DNA of 58,796 nt from a virus: positions 1-58,796 of IMG/VR virus record IMGVR_UViG_3300042890_001480; one strand, 5' to 3'. The notes beneath the pieces were generated by a model. That model worked only from the letters and a program-made list of their open reading frames with translations, did not search any database and was not told where the DNA came from. Of this stretch, positions 31,316-39,468 are shown piece after piece. The translations under genes and the position numbers were made by a program. Every line of letters begins with the position of its first letter. Position 1 is the first letter of the stretch.

Positions 31316-33076
31316 ATGTCATATAAGCTAAAAGTTATAAAAGATGGCCCAGTAGGGTTTTGGATGTTGGATGAAACATCTGGAACTACCGCTACGGATA
31401 TATCTGGATGTGGCAACAATGGAATATATACTGGTGGATTGACTACAGGACTTATGCCACTAGTTCCTGGCGGAGTTAATGGAACTAATATAACATCTTC
31501 AAAAAGTATTTCTTTCCCTATAACAAAAGATTACTCAGGATCAATTTCTGGTGGAAATATTGCGGACAAATACTCCTTGGACAATGACTTTTCAATAGAG
31601 CTATGGCTATACCCTAAAATAACTACAACCAATCAAACTAGAATATTTGCAGATCCTACAAGCGAGGCAGGATTATACTATATCAAAGGAAGTATTTTAT
31701 TTAAAATAGGCACAGAAACAATATACTATACTCTTCCTAATTTAAAAAAAGCATATCACATAGTAGCGGTATATTCTGTAAATGCGCTAATATTATATTG
31801 TGACGGGGTAATTGTAGGATATAAAAATATAACATCTACAATAACACTATCTAATACATCTACTACATTTCAATCAGGACCTACCGCAAATGCAAATGAC
31901 TCTTTTACAATAGACGCCATTGCTTTATATAGATATTCTTTAAAACAAGAAACTGTATATTCTCACTTTACCTATGGACAACCTATAAATCCAATTCAAT
32001 TAGCTACCCCAGAAAATGGAATTTTATTTTCTTTAAATGATGAAAACGTAAGACGCATATTTGAATACTCATATCCATATAGCAAATCTTTAGAAAACTT
32101 TACAAATGACGATGTAGTATTTAATCAGGAAGATCAATCAATATCAATTATTCCTTCAACTACCGTAACTGCAAAATCTGCAGAGTTTTCTGACTATATA
32201 GTATTTCCTACTAATATTGGAATTACCAATTCTAAAATAGAATGGAGCGGAGAAAACGGAATAACCGTAGAAACCAGTATAGATGGATCAACCTATACAG
32301 CCTGCGTAAATGGACAAAATATTCCTCAGTACGCACAAGAATCTTTTGCGACGGGTGGAAAAATTTATATTAAATTTACTTTAAGTACAGAAGATGCTAG
32401 TAAATATATCCCAAAACTATTATATCTTAATATATCACTTTTTAGATCTATAAATTTAAGAGCAGATAACTCAGGATATGCCCTAACCCCAGTAGATGAG
32501 GAGTACTATTTGGGTCGTAAGAATTATAATATTTTATCAAGAGATTATAGAAATGGACTAAGATGTCAGGCAGATGGCGGATTTAATATTAATACCGATA
32601 TGCTGGTAAAGACTATAGAGTTCTTTTATACCCCCACCGCATATACCGATAGCGGCCTTATATCCTCATTAGCGGACACAACTTATTTTGCCTCTAACTA
32701 TTCATGGAGAAACTCTGGAACGGTCTCTAAAACCAATATAGCAGCGATTTACGTTAATGGGGTGAATAAAACCTCTGAGACGGCGGTGGCAAATGTATTT
32801 ACCTTAAATGAATTACACCACGTACTTATTGTCTATACTGAGCCTATTTCTAATGATATTAAATTTAATTCATCATTATATGGATCAGAAGAGTCTTTAT
32901 ATAAGAATATTATAATCTATCCCACAGCTTTTGATTCTACAAAGGCTTTAAAACACTATAACTTATATATTCAGAATGCAGCAGAGGTAATTTATGCCAA
33001 TACTTCTGACGTCACCTTGACAGAATCCGCTTTGGATGTATATAATAATGACTGGATATTGGTTCAAAGCAGTTAA
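31316..33076 (+). CDS. Large LamG-containing structural protein
   Basis: The 586-residue protein starts with a LamG domain (GPVGFWMLDETSGTTATDIS, FSIELWLYPKITT, NALILYCDGVIVGYKN, ALYRYSLKQETVYSHF; to about residue 225). A beta region follows (230-370; FSLNDENVRRIFEYSYPYSKSL). The second half is another LamG-like domain (about 395-560; RNGLRCQADGGFNI, TIEFFYTPTAYTDSG, LYKNIIIYPTAF). Two sugar-binding domains in one chain suggest a fibre or spike. It is transcribed from its own promoter, apparently as a leaderless mRNA. It is the last adhesin before the head genes. Confidence 0.75.
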   Translation: MSYKLKVIKDGPVGFWMLDETSGTTATDISGCGNNGIYTGGLTTGLMPLVPGGVNGTNITSSKSISFPITKDYSGSISGGNIADKYSLDNDFSIELWLYPKITTTNQTRIFADPTSEAGLYYIKGSILFKIGTETIYYTLPNLKKAYHIVAVYSVNALILYCDGVIVGYKNITSTITLSNTSTTFQSGPTANANDSFTIDAIALYRYSLKQETVYSHFTYGQPINPIQLATPENGILFSLNDENVRRIFEYSYPYSKSLENFTNDDVVFNQEDQSISIIPSTTVTAKSAEFSDYIVFPTNIGITNSKIEWSGENGITVETSIDGSTYTACVNGQNIPQYAQESFATGGKIYIKFTLSTEDASKYIPKLLYLNISLFRSINLRADNSGYALTPVDEEYYLGRKNYNILSRDYRNGLRCQADGGFNINTDMLVKTIEFFYTPTAYTDSGLISSLADTTYFASNYSWRNSGTVSKTNIAAIYVNGVNKTSETAVANVFTLNELHHVLIVYTEPISNDIKFNSSLYGSEESLYKNIIIYPTAFDSTKALKHYNLYIQNAAEVIYANTSDVTLTESALDVYNNDWILVQSS

Positions 33077-33101
33077 ATTTGTCATTTGTCTGGACAAAAT
33101 C

Positions 33102-33130
33102 TGGACTTTAACCTAAAAGAATGGTAAAAT
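33102..33130 (+). promoter_or_regulatory. Promoter of the head gene operon
   Basis: TGGACT (33102-33107) and TAAAAT (33125-33130) are 17 bases apart, and TGG precedes the -10 as an extended element. Only nine bases separate the -10 from the ATG at 33140, so the mRNA would be nearly leaderless. A second TGGAC lies at 33091-33095. Confidence 0.7.
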
Positions 33131-33139
33131 TAATACCTA

Positions 33140-33475
33140 ATGGATATTAAAAGAGTTAAGCAATCGGTAGTAGAAGAAACAACCCTAGGAATTTATGTGT
33201 GGGAAGTTGACGGTAAATGGGTTGGCGATGATGATGGTAATTATCTTTCTGTAACCTCCAAAAAAGGAAATAGAGAAAAGATTGAAATGCTTAGGAAAGC
33301 CGTTGCCCACTATGGCGTAAATATAGGAGAGCCAAAGTTTTTGGCGGGACGTAGAAAAATTGATGACGAAGAATTTGAGTATCAGCAACAAAGGTTGAAA
33401 TGGGGTCTAACTCCAGATCCACTAGATATTGGCGAATACAAGGATCAAGTTAGAGCAGCAAAGGGAGCTAGATAA
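33140..33475 (+). CDS. Hypothetical protein preceding the portal
   Basis: The 111-residue protein has the segment TTLGIYVWEVDGKWVGDDDGNYLSV, then a helical region around KIEMLRKAVAHYG and a basic end. No membrane segment or catalytic motif is seen. It is the first gene of the head operon and its stop abuts the portal start codon directly. This position is often held by a terminase subunit or portal accessory, but its size and sequence do not show a terminase. I do not recognise it. Confidence 0.65.
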   Translation: MDIKRVKQSVVEETTLGIYVWEVDGKWVGDDDGNYLSVTSKKGNREKIEMLRKAVAHYGVNIGEPKFLAGRRKIDDEEFEYQQQRLKWGLTPDPLDIGEYKDQVRAAKGAR

Positions 33476-35056
33476 ATGGAATTTATAAACGACGAAGAGT
33501 CATCAGATCAAATTTTTATATCAAACGATTCCGATTGGATTAAATTTAATAAAAAGCCAGTTGTAGAAAATGATCCATTTAAAATTGAAGGCGCAGAATT
33601 AAAAAAAGTTAATGGACTAGGTTCATCATTTAGACGTAAAGTCTCAAGAGATTTACAAAAAAGATTTGTAGGTCAAGACGACACAGGAACACAGCAAAAT
33701 TTATTAGCACAAGCAGTAACTGGCTATGCGATGTTCGATCTTATTGAGCCTCCATATAATTTAGAATATCTTTCTAGGATTTATGAAATATCTCCATACA
33801 ACTATGCAGCAATTAATGCAAAGGTTGCAAACATTGTCGGATTAGGATTTTCTTTTGTAGAAACTCGTAAAGCAAACGAAGCACTTGATAGCATTTCAGA
33901 TGGAAGACAGTTAGAGAGAGCACGTCGTAAATTAAATAAACTTCGTCAGGACCTAGATTCTTGGCTAGAAGAAGTAAATGAAGAAGAAACATTTACAGAA
34001 ACATTAATTAAAGCTTATGTGGATTTAGAAGCAACAGGAAACGGCTACATCGAAATAGGCAGAACAACTGCTGGCAACATTGGATATATTGGTCATATTC
34101 CTGCAAAGACAATGCGGGTACGCAGACTTCGTGACGGCTTTATTCAATTGCTTTATGGCAAGGCAGTATACTTTAGAAACTTTGGAGATCAAGAAACTGA
34201 GAATCCAATTGCAGATGGATCAGATCGTCCAAATGAAATTATTCACCTAAAGAAATATACCCCTATGAATAACTATTACGGAATACCAGACATTATTGCA
34301 GCACAAAATGCAATGGCAGGTAACGAGTTTGCTGGAAAGTATAACTTAGATTACTTTGAAAACAAAGCAGTCCCAAGATATATCATTACAGTTAAGGGTG
34401 CTAAATTAGCTCCAGAGTCAGAACGGAAGTTATTAGAATTTTTCCAAGTAGGACTTAAGGGTAAAAATCACAGATCTCTATACGTACCACTTCCAGCTGA
34501 TAGCGCAGACTCAAAGGTTGAATTTAAAATGGAACCAATCGAGGCAAACTCTCAAGAGTCTTCATTTAATGTATATCGTAAATCAAATAGAGATGAAATA
34601 CTTTTGGCTCATAGAGTTCCAATTAGCAAAATCGGATTACCTGAAGGAGTCAATTTGGCTTCAGCTAGAGACTCAGATAAAATGTTTAAAGAGCAGGTAT
34701 GCCGTCCAGCACAGGATATTTTAGAAAAGAAATTAAATAAAATAGTTGAAGAAAAAACAGATGTGCTATTAATTAAATTTAATGAATTAACCCTGACCGA
34801 TGAAGATACTCAGTCTAAAATAGACGAGAGATATTTAAGAATGCAGGTAATTACCCCTAATGAAGTTAGAATTAGAAAGGGCATGGTCCCAATCGATGGC
34901 GGAGATTCAATTGTTCAATTAAAGCCACAACAGGCTGCTGAGCAAACTGCACAGGCTATGAATTCTCGTCAAAGAACTCAAGATCGGGATGCTAATTCTC
35001 CAGATATTTCTGGGGAGGCTAGAAATCCAAAAGGCGAGGGTAGAGTAACCTCTTAA
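33476..35056 (+). CDS. Portal protein
   Basis: The 526-residue protein matches phage portal proteins of the PBSX/HK97-like group. It has LEYLSRIYEISPYNYAAINAK (about 95-115), an amphipathic block, YVDLEATGNGYIEIGR (about 182-197), IIHLKKYTPMNNYYGIPDI (about 255-273) and AHRVPISKIGLPEG (about 380-393). In this family twelve copies form the ring through which DNA enters the capsid, and which carries the connector. It directly follows the hypothetical gene and precedes the protease. The C-terminal 50 residues are glutamine-rich and probably disordered. Confidence 0.92.
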   Translation: MEFINDEESSDQIFISNDSDWIKFNKKPVVENDPFKIEGAELKKVNGLGSSFRRKVSRDLQKRFVGQDDTGTQQNLLAQAVTGYAMFDLIEPPYNLEYLSRIYEISPYNYAAINAKVANIVGLGFSFVETRKANEALDSISDGRQLERARRKLNKLRQDLDSWLEEVNEEETFTETLIKAYVDLEATGNGYIEIGRTTAGNIGYIGHIPAKTMRVRRLRDGFIQLLYGKAVYFRNFGDQETENPIADGSDRPNEIIHLKKYTPMNNYYGIPDIIAAQNAMAGNEFAGKYNLDYFENKAVPRYIITVKGAKLAPESERKLLEFFQVGLKGKNHRSLYVPLPADSADSKVEFKMEPIEANSQESSFNVYRKSNRDEILLAHRVPISKIGLPEGVNLASARDSDKMFKEQVCRPAQDILEKKLNKIVEEKTDVLLIKFNELTLTDEDTQSKIDERYLRMQVITPNEVRIRKGMVPIDGGDSIVQLKPQQAAEQTAQAMNSRQRTQDRDANSPDISGEARNPKGEGRVTS

Positions 35057-35075
35057 TTATTAGGCAACTAGTTAT

Positions 35076-36446
35076 TTGCCTTTTGACGTATACAAGTATA
35101 AAATTAAGCATATGAATATTGAAAAATCTAATTGGTCTTCTAATGGCGATAATATTATTTTATCTGTTCCATTCACAAAAGTTAATCGTGAAAAAAGAAC
35201 AGTTTCTGGATTTGCCACACTAGACAATCTAGATCAAACAGGCGACGTAGTAACAGCAGATGCAAGCCTTAAAGCTTTTGAAAACTTTAGAGGAAATCTC
35301 CGTGAGATGCATCAACCAGTTGCAGTGGGCAAGGTAGTTTCTTTTAAACCAGAAACATTTTATGACCCAGCAACAAAAGAATTTTTTAATGGAGTGTATG
35401 TAGACGCATATATTTCAAAAGGCGCCCAGGATACTTGGGAAAAGGTTTTAGACGGAACCCTTCAAGGTTTCTCAATTGGCGGTAAAATAATTGAGTCAGA
35501 CAATGAAGTAAATAAATCAACAGGTAAGACTGTTAGATTTATTAAAGACTATGACTTGATGGAGTTATCAATTGTAGATTCTCCAGCGAATGAATTATGC
35601 AGCATTGTTTCAATTCAAAAAGTTAATGGACAGCTAGTATTTAAAGGAATGGCCGCAGAAGTTGTAACAGAAAATATTTTTTACTGTACAGAAAGCGACT
35701 CTGTTTTTATTTCAACAGAGAAGACATATGAATCACCAGTAACTGGTAAACCAGCAGAGCTAATCGGTTGGGTAGAAAGTTCAGATGTCAATAAAGGAAA
35801 AGAAATAGATAGAATTCTTGCTTCATTTAAGAAGTCAAGATTACCGTTGCCTGCAATACAAACAATTGCAAAACAGGCAAACGCAGAAGGAGGTAATGAA
35901 GTGTCAGAAAACACAGAAAACGTAGTTGTAGAAGATGCAGCAGCAGAAGTTGCAGCACCAGAAACAGCCGTAGAAACTCCAGCAGTTGCAGAAGATGCAG
36001 CAGTTGAAGAAGCACCTGTAGAGAATACAGTTGCAGACGCTTCTGCCGAAACTCTGGAAAAGGCAGCCGACGTATCAGAAGTTGAGGTTGATGAACCTGA
36101 TTTTGCAAAGATGCTAGGTGACCTAAAAGGCTTTTTCTCAGAAACTTTAACAAAAGCTTCTGAAGCAAATGCTATTCAGGTTTCAACAATTAAAGATACT
36201 GTTGAAACATTTAGCAAGAGCGTTGAAGGCCGAATTTCAGAATTGGCAGAGAAACACACAGCACTAAGTAATGCTGTAACAGAAATACGCAACACCATCA
36301 ATGGTGTAGAAAAGCGTGTCGATGCAGTAGAATCAGAGACTGCAATTAAGAAGTCCTCAGACCTTGGCGGGTCTCAGGAAGTAACAATTAAAAAATCTAA
36401 ATGGAACGGTTCTTTCCTCGGTTCCGTACAGGAAATTTTCAATTAA
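35076..36446 (+). CDS. Prohead protease with C-terminal scaffold (XkdF-like)
   Basis: The 456-residue protein has an N-terminal phage serine-protease domain of the XkdF/HK97 prohead type (about 20-195). Features are VSGFATLDNLDQTGDVV, NLREMHQPVAVGKVV with the likely catalytic histidine H80, and the closing YDLMELSIVDSPAN with the likely serine. A linker and an alanine/glutamate-rich region (276-330) follow, then a coiled-coil-like scaffold (340-456). The family digests the scaffold before DNA entry. The predicted start is TTG at 35076 without a clear ribosome binding site; ATG at 35112 (codon 13) is the alternative. An internal in-frame GTG can start a scaffold-only product (see 35901). Confidence 0.88.
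   Translation: MPFDVYKYKIKHMNIEKSNWSSNGDNIILSVPFTKVNREKRTVSGFATLDNLDQTGDVVTADASLKAFENFRGNLREMHQPVAVGKVVSFKPETFYDPATKEFFNGVYVDAYISKGAQDTWEKVLDGTLQGFSIGGKIIESDNEVNKSTGKTVRFIKDYDLMELSIVDSPANELCSIVSIQKVNGQLVFKGMAAEVVTENIFYCTESDSVFISTEKTYESPVTGKPAELIGWVESSDVNKGKEIDRILASFKKSRLPLPAIQTIAKQANAEGGNEVSENTENVVVEDAAAEVAAPETAVETPAVAEDAAVEEAPVENTVADASAETLEKAADVSEVEVDEPDFAKMLGDLKGFFSETLTKASEANAIQVSTIKDTVETFSKSVEGRISELAEKHTALSNAVTEIRNTINGVEKRVDAVESETAIKKSSDLGGSQEVTIKKSKWNGSFLGSVQEIFN
35901..36446 (+). CDS. Nested scaffold protein from an internal in-frame start
   Basis: AAGGAGG (35887-35893) lies seven bases before a GTG at 35901 that is in frame with the protease gene (codon 276). Translation from it would give a 181-residue protein, MSENTENVVVEDAAAEVAAP and onward, ending at the same stop. 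The product is acidic, alanine-rich, then probably coiled coil, as scaffolds are. The layout is that of lambda C/Nu3, where the scaffold is the C-terminal part of the protease gene. The Shine-Dalgarno is better than that of the full-length start. The in-frame placement is seen in the sequence; expression is inferred. Confidence 0.72.
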   Translation: MSENTENVVVEDAAAEVAAPETAVETPAVAEDAAVEEAPVENTVADASAETLEKAADVSEVEVDEPDFAKMLGDLKGFFSETLTKASEANAIQVSTIKDTVETFSKSVEGRISELAEKHTALSNAVTEIRNTINGVEKRVDAVESETAIKKSSDLGGSQEVTIKKSKWNGSFLGSVQEIFN

Positions 36447-36465
36447 AAAAAGGGTAGGTAAAACT

Positions 36466-37515
36466 ATGAGTAATGAAACATTAGAAAAGGCAGTAGCCGC
36501 TAATACTTCCGTAACCACTAACATGACTGGGTCTGCAGTAGCAAACACAGGCGTACATATTGGTTCCGAAGGTGAAGGTGGATTACTTAATCCAGAGCAA
36601 TCAGCTCGATTCTTAGACTATATGTTCGACGCAACCGTAATTGGTAAAGTTGCACGTACAGTAAGAATGAAGTCTGATACAACTGAAATTGATCGTATGT
36701 CCGTAGGCGAGAAGCTTATGAAACTTGCGACAGAAGCAGATGATACCTCAGCAAATGCTGCAGTATCTTTCTCAAAAATTTCTTTGACAACAAAGAAGTT
36801 ACGCCTAGATTGGGAACTATCAACAGAGTCTCTAGAAGACAATATTGAGGGTCCAGATCTAGAAGACCACATTGCACGCATGATGGCAACACAAGCAGGA
36901 AACGATATCGAGGATGTAGTTCTTAACGGAAATACAGCTCTAACATCAGATGCTTTGTACAAGTCATTTGACGGTGTAGTAAAGAAAGCAAAAACAAACG
37001 GTCGTGTTGTTGATGCTGGTGGAGCTGCAGTAAGCCGTGCTGTATTTAACAGCGCCCTTAAGGCTATGCCACGTAAGTACAAGCAACGTCGTTCAGACCT
37101 TCGCTTTTTAGCAGGATCAAACCTAATTCAGGATTTCCTATATGCTAACAGCATTGGTACAAACCAAACAATTCCACAAGATATTGCTTCAAGCATTATC
37201 CGTGGAGCAACAGAGCCACTAGGTGGACCTGCAGGATATGTGGCACCATTCGCATTCGGTATTCCGATTGTTGAAGTTCCACTTCTTCCAGAGGCACAAG
37301 ATGGTGACTACTCAGGAGAGACTGGTAATCACGGAGATATCCACTTAACATTCCCAAATAACGTAGTTATTGGTGTTAAGCGTGATGTAACTGTTTACCG
37401 ATTCTTCTGGCCACGTAAGGACTCTATTGAGTACACAATGTATACTCGTGTAGGCGTTCAAATCGAACAAGCTGATGCTTGGGTTGTAGTAAAGAACGTT
37501 AAGGTTGCTTCATAA
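36466..37515 (+). CDS. Major capsid protein (HK97 fold)
   Basis: The 349-residue protein has the order expected of an HK97-fold capsid subunit. It has a disordered N-terminus, GEGGLLNPEQSARFLDYMF (about 36-54), the E-loop region (KLMKLATEADDTSAN and onward), then DWELSTESLEDNIEGPDLEDHIARMMA (about 124-150) of the spine helix, and the P and A domains with KYKQRRSDLRFLAGSN. It follows the protease-scaffold gene by 19 bases and is followed at once by the strongest terminator of the window, as expected for a very abundant protein. No separate decoration protein is evident. Confidence 0.9.
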   Translation: MSNETLEKAVAANTSVTTNMTGSAVANTGVHIGSEGEGGLLNPEQSARFLDYMFDATVIGKVARTVRMKSDTTEIDRMSVGEKLMKLATEADDTSANAAVSFSKISLTTKKLRLDWELSTESLEDNIEGPDLEDHIARMMATQAGNDIEDVVLNGNTALTSDALYKSFDGVVKKAKTNGRVVDAGGAAVSRAVFNSALKAMPRKYKQRRSDLRFLAGSNLIQDFLYANSIGTNQTIPQDIASSIIRGATEPLGGPAGYVAPFAFGIPIVEVPLLPEAQDGDYSGETGNHGDIHLTFPNNVVIGVKRDVTVYRFFWPRKDSIEYTMYTRVGVQIEQADAWVVVKNVKVAS

Positions 37516-37536
37516 GTAATCTTTAATAATTAAGTT

Positions 37537-37565
37537 GGGCCTGGCAATAGCCAGGCCCTTCTTAT
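37537..37565 (+). terminator. Strong terminator after the capsid gene
   Basis: GGGCCTGGC (37537-37545) pairs perfectly with GCCAGGCCC (37550-37558) around AATA, and TTCTTATTTT follows. It separates the capsid transcript from the connector genes. Confidence 0.9.
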
Positions 37566-37602
37566 TTTATATTTATATGCCCTTCCCCTTTAATTCCTTT
37601 AA

Positions 37603-37611
37603 TGCTATAAT
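37603..37611 (+). promoter_or_regulatory. Extended -10 promoter for the connector operon
   Basis: TGC followed directly by TATAAT (37606-37611) is an extended -10. No good -35 is seen. An AAAGGAGA site and the GTG start at 37639 follow. Confidence 0.6.
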
Positions 37612-37638
37612 AAATATACTTGAACAAAGGAGATTATT

Positions 37639-38037
37639 GTGTCATTTGAGACATTAAAAATATCTGAACTAAAAAAGGTAGCCGAAGATTTCGGTGTAGG
37701 TACAGAAGAATTAAAAAACAAGACTGACATTATTGCTGCACTTTCAGAAGAAGGCGTAACCTGGGCCGTGTATCAAAAAACAATTAAAGACATTGAAGAC
37801 AATTTAGTGGAAGCTCCAGAGCAACCAGTTAAATTTGATCCGAAGAAAGAACTATCTGAAGATAGCGTTTTAGTCAAAATGACTAGAGCAAACTTTAGAT
37901 ACGACATTATGGGATTTACTTTTACAAAAGAACACCCATTTGTTGCAATGACTAAGGATAAAGCGCAGTCAATTTTTGATAAGGAGGAAGGTTTTAGATT
38001 AGCTAACCCAACAGAGGTACAAAGTTTTTATAGCTAA
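37639..38037 (+). CDS. Capsid-adjacent protein with SAP/HeH-like N-terminus
   Basis: The 132-residue protein starts at GTG. Residues 5-35 (TLKISELKKVAEDFGVGTEE...KTDIIAALSEEGVTW) match a small helix-extension-helix (SAP/HeH/LEM) motif that binds nucleic acids. Residues 72-130 (DSVLVKMTRANFRYDIMGFTF... HPFVAMTKDKAQSIFD) form a beta/alpha domain that, from memory, is found in a similar position in actinobacterial phages. It stands between the capsid gene and the head-tail connectors. A head decoration, completion or DNA-contacting role is likely but not proven. Confidence 0.7.
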   Translation: MSFETLKISELKKVAEDFGVGTEELKNKTDIIAALSEEGVTWAVYQKTIKDIEDNLVEAPEQPVKFDPKKELSEDSVLVKMTRANFRYDIMGFTFTKEHPFVAMTKDKAQSIFDKEEGFRLANPTEVQSFYS

Positions 38038-38050
38038 TTAAAATCTTAAT

Positions 38051-39040
38051 ATGGCAGAGATTTATGTAAACAGTAACACCCCAATTAAAACAAAAATATA
38101 TTGGGAAGGTGAACTCGTAGAGCCTAGCGGTAACGTAACTGCTGCCATATATGATATTACAGAAGATCCTGCTATTAGTCCAGCAATTCTTCCAACAACT
38201 ATTTTAACAACACTTACGGCAACAGCTGTAGAAACAGATATAGGAACATATCAGATAGTTCTGCCATTTTCTTATTCTGTAAGAAATAGAAAATTTAAAG
38301 TTGTCTGGTCTTATACGGTCAACTCAATTGCTGGAACCCATACTGCATATGTTGATGTTGTAACTCCATATATAAATTTTGGAGACACAATAGATACTTT
38401 AAATTTTGGTTCCGATCCAAGCGATCCAAATTATAAAACTTATAGAGAATTGCAAATAGCAGAAAAATATGCACGTAAACTTATTGAAGATTATACCAAT
38501 CAAGAATTTTATTTATATAATGACACTGAAGTGGTTTATGGAATGAATTCGGATATTCTTCCGCTTCCATATAAAATAAATACAGTTTATAAACTGTATT
38601 CAAACGATATTTTATTAATAGACAATAATACAAGTCCAGTTACAAACAACTGGACATATACTCCAATTATTTCAGAAACTGGATTTGGTATTAGAGTAGA
38701 CAGAACTTACCTAATTGACAATACAGTATATGTTGCTAATGGAATGGTTCCCCCAACAATTAATGATAATATAAACGGCGCTTTTGCAAAAAATGTTAGA
38801 TATAAAGTAGTTGGAAAATATGGCTGGGACAGAGTTCCAGACAATGTTCAGCAAGCCTGCGTAGAGCTAATGAAAGATTACTTTGCCAAGGACAACATTT
38901 GGAAAAATAAATATGTCAAAAACATTCAAACATTTGACTGGCAATTTGAATATGATTCAAACGCATATCGTGGAACAGGAAATGCATATGCAGATCAACT
39001 GCTTAATCAATATGTCATAAATGGAATGGTTGTTGTTTAA
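38051..39040 (+). CDS. Head-tail connector fused to an Ig-like domain
   Basis: Residues 1-105 (NSNTPIKTKIYWEGELVEPSG...DIGTYQIVLPFSYS...FKVVWSYTVNSIAGTHTAYVD) look like the BppU-type Ig fold also seen at 6574. From about 115 on (NFGSDPSDPNYKTYRELQIAEKYARKLIED, then VPDNVQQACVELMKDYFAKD) the protein looks like the alpha-helical adaptor that binds below the portal. Typical adaptors are about 100-130 residues, so the Ig part is an added domain exposed at the neck. It overlaps the next gene by one base. Confidence 0.7.
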   Translation: MAEIYVNSNTPIKTKIYWEGELVEPSGNVTAAIYDITEDPAISPAILPTTILTTLTATAVETDIGTYQIVLPFSYSVRNRKFKVVWSYTVNSIAGTHTAYVDVVTPYINFGDTIDTLNFGSDPSDPNYKTYRELQIAEKYARKLIEDYTNQEFYLYNDTEVVYGMNSDILPLPYKINTVYKLYSNDILLIDNNTSPVTNNWTYTPIISETGFGIRVDRTYLIDNTVYVANGMVPPTINDNINGAFAKNVRYKVVGKYGWDRVPDNVQQACVELMKDYFAKDNIWKNKYVKNIQTFDWQFEYDSNAYRGTGNAYADQLLNQYVINGMVVV

Positions 39041-39468
39041 TGCAAGATTTAATCCAGTCAGTTCTACCAATGAAACTGGATGTGTATAGACAGCTAGACG
39101 CACAAGATCCAGATACTGGAGCGATCAAAAAAGAATGGTTATTTTATAAAAGCGTGGACTGTCATGCTAAGGGTGTTATAAGCAACTCGGCAACTACCAG
39201 AAGTAGCGACAAACAGATATTTAATAATAAATATGTTAACGATCAAATAATTCAAGTTAGAACAGAAGTCAGATTAACAACACGGGAAAAGGTTACAAAT
39301 ATACGTGACATGAGTGGCAACTATATTTGGGTAGAATTAGACTTCCCTACAGAAACTCCTACCGTATTTGAAGTTATGGGCACTACACCATTAACCGACC
39401 CATTTGGCAGAGTTATTGGATATAACTCATCTATGAAAAGATCGGAGAACCAGCAAATTGGACTCTAG
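39040..39468 (+). CDS. Head closure / stopper-like protein
   Basis: The 142-residue protein is beta-rich (MKLDVYRQLDAQDPDTGAIK...FYKSVDCHAKGVISN...REKVTNIRDMSGNYIWVELDFP) and has the size and order of the head-closure ring in siphoviruses, between adaptor and tail-completion proteins. It overlaps the preceding gene by one base and the next by eleven. Identification is by length, predicted fold and position. Confidence 0.6.
   Translation: MQDLIQSVLPMKLDVYRQLDAQDPDTGAIKKEWLFYKSVDCHAKGVISNSATTRSSDKQIFNNKYVNDQIIQVRTEVRLTTREKVTNIRDMSGNYIWVELDFPTETPTVFEVMGTTPLTDPFGRVIGYNSSMKRSENQQIGL

Noticed and set aside
35896-35925. ATG start overlapping the internal Shine-Dalgarno in the protease gene
   Set aside because: The ATG at 35896 is out of frame and reaches a stop after nine codons. 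The GTG at 35901 is in frame and better spaced.
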